NCBI RefSeq assembly: GCF_041346945.1
Contig: NZ_CP166850.1
Span: forward strand, 2,170,001-2,234,000
Source of the DNA: Amycolatopsis sp. cg9
Lineage (GTDB): Bacteria > Actinomycetota > Actinomycetes > Mycobacteriales > Pseudonocardiaceae
Direction of reading: 5' to 3'
Length of the DNA stretch: 64,000 bases
Part shown: positions 8,030 through 15,518 of the stretch, one piece after another
Numbering within the stretch: the stretch's first letter is position 1
Layout of the letters: each line of letters opens with the position of its first letter
The notes under the pieces: generated by a model
The model's input: the letters and a program-made list of their open reading frames with translations, nothing else
Databases searched by the model: none
Told to the model about the DNA's origin: nothing
Made by a program: the position numbers and the translations under genes

Positions 8030-9459
8030 CCGGTTCCCGCAAGCTCGAGGTGGAGACCAACGGCCTCGACGTGATCGACGACGCCGAGCGCCGCGGCCGG
8101 CCGCGGCAGCTGTTCTGGCCGTGGTTCGGGGCGAACGTGTCGGTGCTGGGGCTGAGCTACGGCTCGTTCACCCTGGGCTTCGGCATCTCGTTCTGGCAGG
8201 CGCTGGTCGCCGGTGTCGTCGGCATCCTGTTCTCGTTCCTGCTGTGCGGGTTCATCGCGATCGCCGGCAAGCGCGGGTCGGCGCCGACGATGCTGCTCTC
8301 GCGCGCGGCCTTCGGCGTCCGCGGCAACCGGCTGCCGTCCGCGATCTCGTGGCTGCTGACGGTCGGCTGGGAAACCGTGCTGACGGCGTTGGCGACACTG
8401 GCCACGGCGACGGTGTTCGACCGCCTCGGCTGGGGCGGCGGGACGGTGACGAAGGTGGTCGCGCTGGTCGTCGTCGCCGCGCTGACCGTCGCCGCCGGCG
8501 TGCTGGGCTTCGACGCGATCATGCGGCTGCAGACGTGGATCACGTGGATCACCGGCGTGCTCACGGTCGTCTACGTCGTCCTCGTGGCCGGCGACGTGCA
8601 CTGGACGGCGGTGAGCGCCCTGCCGCCCGGCTCGGCGCAGCAGTGGGTGGGCGCGCTGGTGTTCCTGATGACCGGCTTCGGCCTCGGCTGGGTCAACGCG
8701 GCCGCGGACTACTCGCGCTACCTCCCGCGCTCGGCGTCCGGCCGCGGGGTGGTCGGCTGGACGACGTTCGGCGCGTCGGTGGCGCCACTGGTGCTGCTGG
8801 TGTTCGGGCTGCTGCTCGCCGGGTCGTCGCCGGACCTGAACAAGGCGATCGCGGCGGACCCGATCGGCGCGCTGACGACGTTGCTGCCGCTGTGGTTCCT
8901 GGTGCCGTTCGCGATCGTCGCGGTGCTCGGCCTGGTCGGCGGCGCGGTCCTGGACATCTACTCGTCGGGCCTGGCCCTGCTGTCGGCCGGCCTGCGCGTC
9001 CCACGCCCGGTGGCGGCGCTCGTCGACGGCGTGCTGATGGTGCTCGGCACGGTCTACATCGTGTTCTTCGGCGGCGAGTTCCTCGGCCAGTTCCAGGGCT
9101 TCCTGGTCACCCTGGGCGTCCCGGTGGCGGCCTGGTGCGGCGTGATGCTCGCGGACGTCCTGCTGCGCCGCCGCGACTACGCCGAGCCGGAGCTGTTCGA
9201 CCCGGCAGGCCGCTACGGCGACGTCCGCGTCGAGCCGATCGCGCTGGTGCTGGTGGCAACGGCGCTCGGCTGGGGCCTGGTGACGAACACGTCCGCGGAC
9301 TGGCTGAAGTGGCAGGGCTACCTCCTGGAGCCACTCGGCCTCGGCGGCCGCGAAGGCGCGTGGGCGTTCGCGAACCTCGGCGTACTGCTGGCACTGGCCC
9401 TCGGTTTCCTGGTCACACTGCTGACGCGGCACCGGGTCCGCGCCCAGGAGGCGGCGTGA
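8026..9459 (+). CDS. NCS1-family purine/cytosine permease-like transporter
   Basis: 477 aa, ATG overlapping the kinase stop (ATGA). About 12 hydrophobic helices; the N-terminal segment PWFGANVSVLGLSYGSFTLGFGISFWQAL matches the Trp/Asn-rich helix 1 of nucleobase:cation symporters, and GFGLGWVNAAADYSRYLP matches the NCS1 helix 6 signature. Such proteins import cytosine, purines, allantoin, hydantoins or thiamine precursors with H+ or Na+. Its place in the operon suggests it brings in the nucleobase or nucleoside-like substrate. The final ~15 residues are a charged cytoplasmic tail. Confidence 0.9.
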   Translation: MTGSRKLEVETNGLDVIDDAERRGRPRQLFWPWFGANVSVLGLSYGSFTLGFGISFWQALVAGVVGILFSFLLCGFIAIAGKRGSAPTMLLSRAAFGVRGNRLPSAISWLLTVGWETVLTALATLATATVFDRLGWGGGTVTKVVALVVVAALTVAAGVLGFDAIMRLQTWITWITGVLTVVYVVLVAGDVHWTAVSALPPGSAQQWVGALVFLMTGFGLGWVNAAADYSRYLPRSASGRGVVGWTTFGASVAPLVLLVFGLLLAGSSPDLNKAIAADPIGALTTLLPLWFLVPFAIVAVLGLVGGAVLDIYSSGLALLSAGLRVPRPVAALVDGVLMVLGTVYIVFFGGEFLGQFQGFLVTLGVPVAAWCGVMLADVLLRRRDYAEPELFDPAGRYGDVRVEPIALVLVATALGWGLVTNTSADWLKWQGYLLEPLGLGGREGAWAFANLGVLLALALGFLVTLLTRHRVRAQEAA

Positions 9460-9998
9460 GAGCGGTCCTGGCGGTCATCGACCTGCAGAACGTCTTCGCC
9501 GACCCGGCGAGCGCTTGGTTCACCCCACGCTTCGCCGAGGTGGTCCCGCCGATCCGCCGCCTGGTGACAGCCTTCGGCAACGACGTCGTGTTCACCCGGT
9601 TCGTCGCGCCCGCAAGCCCGGAAGGGGCGTGGAAGCAGTACTACGCGCAGTGGCCCTTCGCTCTGCAGCCCCCGGACGCACCGCTGTACCAAGTCGTCGA
9701 CGCGTTCCACCCGACGTCCACAGTGGACGCAACCACCTTCGGCAAGTGGACCCCCCGCCTGGCAACCCGCGTAGGCGGCGCCCGACTGGTACTGGCGGGC
9801 GTATCAACGGACTGCTGCGTCCTGTCGACAGCCCTGGCGGCGGCAGACGCAGGCGTCTCGGTGACCGTGGTGTCGGACGCATGCGCGGGCGTGGACGACG
9901 AGAGCCACACAAAGGCCCTCCACATCCTGCGGCTCTACAGCCCATTGGTGACGGTGGCCACAACGGAGGAGGTTTTGGAGCTAAACTCTTCGCGGTGA
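9456..9998 (+). CDS. Isochorismatase-like cysteine hydrolase
   Basis: 180 aa from the GTG at 9456, overlapping the permease stop (GTGA). The fold signature is AVIDLQNVF with catalytic Asp9, and GVSTDCCVLSTALAA places the nucleophile at Cys121 after the cis-peptide region. In the classic Asp-Lys-Cys triad the lysine lies in a V-D-K-T-T-F context; here the motif reads VDATTFGKWTP, with Ala92 at that position and a lysine five residues later (Lys97). Either Lys97 substitutes or the chemistry differs. Family members hydrolyse amides or vinyl ethers such as nicotinamide, ureidoacrylate or N-carbamoyl compounds, fitting a nucleobase-degradation step. Last catabolic gene before the NACHT gene. Confidence 0.85.
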   Translation: MRAVLAVIDLQNVFADPASAWFTPRFAEVVPPIRRLVTAFGNDVVFTRFVAPASPEGAWKQYYAQWPFALQPPDAPLYQVVDAFHPTSTVDATTFGKWTPRLATRVGGARLVLAGVSTDCCVLSTALAAADAGVSVTVVSDACAGVDDESHTKALHILRLYSPLVTVATTEEVLELNSSR

Positions 9999-12982
9999 GC
10001 GCACTGGAAGCGTCAGCCATCGCATTGACCACGGCGGTCGTAAAGGCAGCCGCAAAGGTCTGGCTGGGCGATCGGACCATTGCCGCAGATGCTTCGGCCA
10101 AGATTCTTGATCTGCTTGAAAAACAGGTCGCCGGGCTCAGCGATCGCCGGAAACTTCGGTTGTTGTTCACCAACATCGAGTCGCGGGTATCCGATCATCT
10201 TTTGCCGTTCATCGATGTCGAATTTCGCGATCTTCCGGAGAACGAACGAGTCGCCGCAGTGCGCGCGGTGCGCGAAACGTTCGAATGCGCCGCCTTGACG
10301 GACGACGACCTGTTCGCGGCGGACCTCGACGCCGCCTATCTCGATCGCTACCTGCGCCGATCCGTTCCCGGCCTCACCTCACTCCTTTCCGACGACGCAA
10401 CGAAGTTGTACGAGCGAGTCCTCCGAGAATGCTGCGCCTACCTCGTCCAGGTCACCAGCACTCTGCCACGGTTTCAGCCCGGTGCACTGGTGGAGTCACT
10501 CCGCCGGGAGACCGAGATCTTGGAGACGGTTCGGAACGTCTTGGCGGAACTGCCGGAACGCCGGCAATCGGACGACTTCGCGGCAGACTTCCGGCGACAG
10601 GTCGTCACAACCCTTGATCGGATGTCCCTTTTCGGCGCCGGCCTGGCCGATGCGACCCGGCTGTACCCGCTGTCAGTCGCTTACCTCAGCCTCAGCGTCA
10701 GCACCGACCACGACGGCATCCCAGCCGACCGGATCGAGCACGTCCTGCCCCAGACCCGGCGGATATTCTTGCGTGGCGAAGCCGGCTCCGGCAAGACGAC
10801 CATGCTCCAGTGGCTGGCCGTGCAGTGCGCCGGGCGCCGGCTGCGAGGTGTCGAAAATTGGGACGAAGTCGAACCGTTCCTCATCCGGCTGCGCCGGTTC
10901 AGCCGTTCGGAACTGCCCGCGCCGGAGCAATTCTTGGACGAGGTCGGCAGGCACATCGCCGACGAGATGCCGAAGGGCTGGGTGCACCGGCGACTTCGAC
11001 GAGGACAAGCTGTCGTCCTCGTCGACGGGATCGACGAGCTGCCCGAGGAACGGCGGCCCGAAGTGCGGGATTGGCTGACCGACCTGGTCAGTGCGTTTCC
11101 GCGGGCACGGTACGTCGTAACCACCCGCCCTGCCGCAGTCGATCCCGATTGGCTGGCCGCCAAGGACTTCACCGCGGTTCGACTGCAACCGATGACACCT
11201 CGCGATGTCCGAACGTTCGTCACCCGGTGGCACTCGGCGATGCCCGGCGAAGCTCTCGACGAACGACGCGACGCGTTGATCGCGGCCATCGGCACGCGCA
11301 GCGCATTGCGGCGGCTCGCCGAGAACCCGCTGCTGTGCGCGTTGCTGTGCGCCCTGAACCACGAGGGAAACGGGCGGTTGCCGGACAACCGAATGGAGCT
11401 GTACGACGTCGCGCTGCGCATGCTGCTCGACAGCCGCGACATCGAACGGCGGATCGAGCCTGACCTGAGGCTGTCCCTGACCGAAAAGCTCGTGCTGCTG
11501 CGACATCTCGCGTACTGGCTGGTTCGCAACGGCCACAGCGACATTCCGGTGGCGGACGCAGTAGCGCGACTCGGGGCCAAGCTCGCGGTCATGGGCCAGA
11601 TAGACGCGAGCCCGAACCAGGCGTTCCGACACCTGCTCGATCGCGGTGGCGTGCTGCGCGAACCGGTTCCCGGCCGAATCGATTTCGTACACCGGACCTT
11701 CGCTGAATACCTCGCGGCCAAGGCCGCCGTGGAGGAGGACGACATCGGTGTGCTCGTGGCGAACGCTCATCTGGACGCATGGCGTGACGTCGTTGTACTT
11801 GCGGCAGGGCACGCCTATCCGGCACAACGCGAGAAGCTGATCACCGGTGTTCTCGAATCACGGCAACTGAAGCTCGGCTTGATCGCGTTGGCGTGCCTGG
11901 AGACGTCCCCTGAGCTTCCCGACCGGCTGCGCACCGAGATCGAACGCCGGACTGCCGCGGTGATCCCGCCCGAGGACTTCGAGGTCGCCGGGCGCCTCGC
12001 GACGGCAGGGGAATTCGTGCTGGACCTCCTCGCCGCGTGCGACCCCGGAACACCACGAACGGTGGCGGCGACCATTCGGGCTGCCGCACTGATCGGCGGC
12101 CCTGGCGCGCTGGATGTGCTTTCCCGCTACAGCAAGCACTCGAGCACCATCGTGGTGAGAGAACTGATCACCAGCCGGGAAAGGTTCGAGCCCGCGGAGT
12201 ACGCCGAGCGAGTGCTCGCCGACGTCCACCTGCCGAGCGGGAACCTGAATGTGGTGGAGCCGGCGATGCTGGCGGGTCTGGAACGTCTGCGACACCTCGA
12301 GAGCCTCAATTGCTTTTTCGAGGACGGCTACGGAGATCTCGGCTTCGTCCGGAAGCTCCGCAGGCTCAAGAGACTGACGATCTACGATCGAGACGGCTAC
12401 GACCTGCGGTCGCTGGCCGGCACGTCACTGGAGCACCTGACCTTGGAAGGAGATCTCCAACCGGAGTCGGTCGACCTCGGCCCACTCGCCGCCGTCCCCG
12501 GGCTCCTCTCCCTGATCGCCACCGTGGAAACTCACGGCTGGTCGAGGTTTGCGGAGTTGCGGCACTTGACGCACCTGCAGCTGAGTTGGGTCGACGACCC
12601 GCAGCGCTTGGTCGAGCTGACACCCATGAGCTACCTGCCTTCGCTGGTCTTGTACAACATGCCCTACCTCACGGACTTGGCTCCGCTGTGCTTCTTGGAA
12701 GCACCTCGCTCGTTGAGCTTCGACAAGTGCCCGACCCTCCGGGACATTTCCGGCCTCACCAGATGGGCCGACAGCCTGACCGACGTTCGTCTCGTCGGGT
12801 GCGACGCCGTCGATCCAGCACCCTTGGCTTCGCTGCCTGAGCTGCGGAAGCTGTACGTCTTCGACGTGGACGAGACCGACCTGACCCCGCTCGCCGGCAA
12901 GTCCGGCCTCACGGTGTACGTGGGCGACAACACCCGCATCGTCGGGGCCGAGCTGCTGGGCCCGGGGAGCTCCGTCGAGTGA
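9995..12982 (+). CDS. NACHT NTPase with helical N-terminal domain and leucine-rich-repeat-like C-terminus
   Basis: 995 aa from the GTG at 9995, which overlaps the hydrolase stop by 4 bp. Residues 1-240 are helical and begin LEASAIALTTAVVKAAAKVW, like the NACHT N-terminal helical (NNH) domains of actinobacterial STAND proteins. The NACHT core has Walker A LRGEAGSGKTT (259-269), Walker B AVVLVDGIDELPEE (339-352), sensor-type VVTTRPAA (374-381) and the downstream FVHRTFAEYLAAKA motif. Residues ~600-760 are HEAT-like; from ~765 irregular leucine-rich repeats run to the end. This matches NLR-like antiphage STAND ATPases. Codon choice is less strictly GC-ending than in neighbours, hinting at transfer. 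No separate effector domain is obvious. Confidence 0.88.
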   Translation: MSALEASAIALTTAVVKAAAKVWLGDRTIAADASAKILDLLEKQVAGLSDRRKLRLLFTNIESRVSDHLLPFIDVEFRDLPENERVAAVRAVRETFECAALTDDDLFAADLDAAYLDRYLRRSVPGLTSLLSDDATKLYERVLRECCAYLVQVTSTLPRFQPGALVESLRRETEILETVRNVLAELPERRQSDDFAADFRRQVVTTLDRMSLFGAGLADATRLYPLSVAYLSLSVSTDHDGIPADRIEHVLPQTRRIFLRGEAGSGKTTMLQWLAVQCAGRRLRGVENWDEVEPFLIRLRRFSRSELPAPEQFLDEVGRHIADEMPKGWVHRRLRRGQAVVLVDGIDELPEERRPEVRDWLTDLVSAFPRARYVVTTRPAAVDPDWLAAKDFTAVRLQPMTPRDVRTFVTRWHSAMPGEALDERRDALIAAIGTRSALRRLAENPLLCALLCALNHEGNGRLPDNRMELYDVALRMLLDSRDIERRIEPDLRLSLTEKLVLLRHLAYWLVRNGHSDIPVADAVARLGAKLAVMGQIDASPNQAFRHLLDRGGVLREPVPGRIDFVHRTFAEYLAAKAAVEEDDIGVLVANAHLDAWRDVVVLAAGHAYPAQREKLITGVLESRQLKLGLIALACLETSPELPDRLRTEIERRTAAVIPPEDFEVAGRLATAGEFVLDLLAACDPGTPRTVAATIRAAALIGGPGALDVLSRYSKHSSTIVVRELITSRERFEPAEYAERVLADVHLPSGNLNVVEPAMLAGLERLRHLESLNCFFEDGYGDLGFVRKLRRLKRLTIYDRDGYDLRSLAGTSLEHLTLEGDLQPESVDLGPLAAVPGLLSLIATVETHGWSRFAELRHLTHLQLSWVDDPQRLVELTPMSYLPSLVLYNMPYLTDLAPLCFLEAPRSLSFDKCPTLRDISGLTRWADSLTDVRLVGCDAVDPAPLASLPELRKLYVFDVDETDLTPLAGKSGLTVYVGDNTRIVGAELLGPGSSVE

Positions 12983-13030
12983 CTCTGACCGGCCACCCGC
13001 CGTTCAGCCCCGCGAAGTAGATTCGGGCCC

Positions 13031-13864
13031 GTGATCGACCACATCAGCATCGCCACCGAGGCCGGAACCTTCGACGCCATTGCCGCCGGGCCTGAGGATG
13101 GGCGGCCCGTGTTGCTGCTGCACGGCTTTCCCGAGGCCGCGATCGAGTGGGAGCACCAGGTCGCCACGCTCGGGGTGCTCGGGTTCCGGGCCGTCGCGCC
13201 CGATCAGCGAGGGTACTCGCCCGGGGTGCGGCCGGAGCAGGCGTCCGAGTACTCGATCGACCACCTCGTCGAGGACGTCGTCACGATCACGAAGGCGCTG
13301 GGCTGGGAGCGGTTCGACCTCGTCGGGCACGACTGGGGTGGCGCCGTCGCGTGGTGGACCGCCGATGCGCACCCCGATCGGCTGCGCAGCCTCGCTGTCG
13401 TCTCCACTCCGCACCCCGCCGCGCTCGCCGAGGCGATGAAGACCGATGAGGACCAGCACCTGCGCACGCGGTACATGACCGAGTGGCGGCAGACGCGCGT
13501 CACCGAGCGGCGGATGCTGGAGAACGACGGCCGGGCGCTGCGGGACATGTTCGAGCGGCGGGTGTCGCCGTCCAAGGTCGACGAGTACGTGCAGCGGTTG
13601 TCCGAACCGGGGGCGCTCACCGCGGCGCTGAACTGGTACCGCGCGGGGCGACCCGGCGGGAAGATCGGGAAGATCGCCGTGCCGACGCTGTACCTCTGGA
13701 GCACCGAGGACGTCTCCTTCGGCTCGACCGCCGCGCTCGACACCGCGAACTGGGTCACCGGGCCGTACCGGTTCGAGATGCTCGAAGACGTCACGCACTG
13801 GGTTCCGGAAGAGGCGCCGGAGGCCGTCACCTCGTTGCTCGTCGAGCACCTCAACGCGCGGTAA
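13031..13864 (+). CDS. Alpha/beta hydrolase, epoxide-hydrolase type
   Basis: 277 aa from the GTG at 13031. HGFPEAAIEWEHQ supplies the oxyanion hole, DQRGYSPG and VGHDWGGAVAWW place an Asp as nucleophile (HD rather than HS), and DVTHWVPEEAPEAV carries the catalytic His. Asp nucleophile plus the HGFPE motif is typical of epoxide hydrolases and haloalkane dehalogenases rather than esterases. Substrate unknown. It is a single gene, 48 bp after the NACHT gene and about 86 bp before idi, with no clear Shine-Dalgarno; it may be leaderless. Confidence 0.88.
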   Translation: MIDHISIATEAGTFDAIAAGPEDGRPVLLLHGFPEAAIEWEHQVATLGVLGFRAVAPDQRGYSPGVRPEQASEYSIDHLVEDVVTITKALGWERFDLVGHDWGGAVAWWTADAHPDRLRSLAVVSTPHPAALAEAMKTDEDQHLRTRYMTEWRQTRVTERRMLENDGRALRDMFERRVSPSKVDEYVQRLSEPGALTAALNWYRAGRPGGKIGKIAVPTLYLWSTEDVSFGSTAALDTANWVTGPYRFEMLEDVTHWVPEEAPEAVTSLLVEHLNAR

Positions 13865-13950
13865 CGGCCCGTCACCCCGCCGGGCGGATCGCGGGTAACC
13901 CACCCACCTCGCGGTACGGCCGGTTCGGCGCGTTCGTGTTCACTGAGACC

Positions 13951-14514
13951 GTGGATACCGCGATCGAACCCGAGACCGAGCAGGTCGTCTTCGTCACCGA
14001 AGACGGCGTGCCCACCGGCGAAACCGGCCCGAAGCTGGCCAGCCACCACGAGCACACCCGGTTGCACCTGGCCTTCTCGTGCTACGTCCTGCGCCGCAGC
14101 GACGACGCCCTGCTGATCACGCAGCGCGCCCTCCACAAGAAGGTCTGGCCGGGGGTCTGGACCAACAGCGTCTGCGGCCACCCCGCGCCCGGCGAGTCGC
14201 TCGAAGACGCCGTCCGCCGGCGCGCGGCCTACGAGCTCGGGCTGCCGTCGCTGTCCGGGCTGCGCTGCGTGCTGCCGAGCTACCGCTACCGGACGCCGCC
14301 GTTCCAGGGGATCGTCGAGAACGAGTTCTGCCCGGTGTTCGCCGCGTGGGCCGACGACGAGCCGTCGCCGAACCCGGCCGAGGTCGGGGACTGGCGCTGG
14401 GTCGCCTGGAGCGACTACACGGAGCTACTGAACGACGTCACTGCAGATGTGAGTTACTGGGCCAAAGATCAGTTCGCACAGCTCAAGGGCATCGAGCCGT
14501 TCTCCGGACTCTGA
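13951..14514 (+). CDS. idi: Isopentenyl-diphosphate delta-isomerase (type I)
   Basis: 187 aa from the GTG at 13951. Type I Nudix-fold enzyme interconverting IPP and DMAPP. Seen: QRALHKKVWPGVWTNSVCGHP containing the catalytic Cys, GESLEDAVRRRAAYELG (Nudix-like metal-binding helix), and ENEFCPVFAAW carrying the second acidic metal ligand; WRWVAWSDY follows as in family members. Length is usual. It lies alone between the hydrolase and the GGDEF gene; no other isoprenoid gene is nearby. Confidence 0.95.
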   Translation: MDTAIEPETEQVVFVTEDGVPTGETGPKLASHHEHTRLHLAFSCYVLRRSDDALLITQRALHKKVWPGVWTNSVCGHPAPGESLEDAVRRRAAYELGLPSLSGLRCVLPSYRYRTPPFQGIVENEFCPVFAAWADDEPSPNPAEVGDWRWVAWSDYTELLNDVTADVSYWAKDQFAQLKGIEPFSGL

Positions 14515-14550
14515 GGTGTCCACTCCGCAGAGTCACCACCACTGTCCCGT

Positions 14551-15309
14551 TTGAGCGAAATTCACCTTCGTCCGCACCGACGCCTCAAGGGTGGCCTCCG
14601 CCGCGACGACAACCAATGGGTGGTGGAGGTGGGCATGGTCGCCGAGGGCGAAGGCGCGCTGAGCCGGGTCGGCCGCCCACGGCAGCCGGACCTGCTCCGC
14701 CTGCACGAAGCCATCGCAAGCCTCTTGGCGACCCAAGGCGACTGGCGCCGCGCGTACCAGCACCTGCGGTCCGCGCTGGACATCGCCCGCGACGGCAGCC
14801 TCCGCGACGCGCTGACGTCGAGCTACAACCGCCGTTACCTCGACGAGCGGCTCTACGGACCGTTCACCGACCGTCCCCCACTCGGGATCGCACTCGTCGA
14901 TCTGGACCGCTTCAAGCGCGTGAACGACACGTACGGTCACCTCGTCGGCGATCGCGTCCTCCGCCGGGTCGCCGATCTGCTGCAGGAGGAACTGCCCCCG
15001 GAGGGCTTCTGCGCCCGCTACGGCGGCGAGGAGTTCGTGCTGTGGCTGCCGGGCGTCGACGCGGGGCACGCGATCCGCATCGTCGACGCCGCCCGGGTGC
15101 GCGTCGCCCGTCATCCCTGGTCAGAACTCCAGCCGGGACTGCACGTGACGATCAGCGCCGGGCTGGCGCACGAGGCCGGGCCGCCGTCATCACCCGAACT
15201 CCAGCTGCGCAGCGCCGACAGCCTGCTTTATGCGGCGAAACGCGCGGGCCGCAACAAAGTGGCCTATCACGACGCGCAAAGCACGCAGTTAATAACCCAC
15301 TCTGAGTAA
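14551..15309 (+). CDS. GGDEF-domain protein, probable diguanylate cyclase
   Basis: Up to 252 aa from a TTG at 14551; a start 20-30 codons downstream is equally possible, since no clear Shine-Dalgarno is seen. Residues ~45-85 are a TPR-like helical pair (LLATQGDWRRAYQHLRSALDIA). Residues ~88-245 form the GGDEF domain: LTSSYNRRYLDERL, LVDLDRFKRVNDTYGHLVGDRVL and the active-site loop GGEEF at 158-162, so it should make c-di-GMP from two GTP. No RxxD inhibitory site is visible immediately upstream. No membrane helix is seen, suggesting a cytosolic enzyme. An RsiG-type c-di-GMP receptor is encoded at 34.9 kb. Confidence 0.85.
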   Translation: MSEIHLRPHRRLKGGLRRDDNQWVVEVGMVAEGEGALSRVGRPRQPDLLRLHEAIASLLATQGDWRRAYQHLRSALDIARDGSLRDALTSSYNRRYLDERLYGPFTDRPPLGIALVDLDRFKRVNDTYGHLVGDRVLRRVADLLQEELPPEGFCARYGGEEFVLWLPGVDAGHAIRIVDAARVRVARHPWSELQPGLHVTISAGLAHEAGPPSSPELQLRSADSLLYAAKRAGRNKVAYHDAQSTQLITHSE

Positions 15310-15518
15310 CGTAAACACCGCATTACTCCGGATTGCCGAGGGACTGCTTCACCCGTTTGTCGACGCCGACCGGCCGTTCGTCGACTCAAGGTGAAGAAAT
15401 TTCCGGGAGGGTGTCGTCACGAACGGGGGGTATCCGTACGATAACGAAAACCTCCGGAGGAACGATCACCTCCTGCGGGGGAGGACGTCCTAGTCGAGAT
15501 CGTGCGGAAGGAGACCGA
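15310..15518 (+). promoter_or_regulatory. Intergenic region with probable LCP promoter
   Basis: 209 bp without a gene. It contains a TACGAT-like -10 candidate at about 15437-15442, a small palindrome (cctccggagg at 15450-15459) and then G-rich sequence before the LCP Shine-Dalgarno. I see no riboswitch consensus. The promoter assignment is tentative. Confidence 0.35.
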
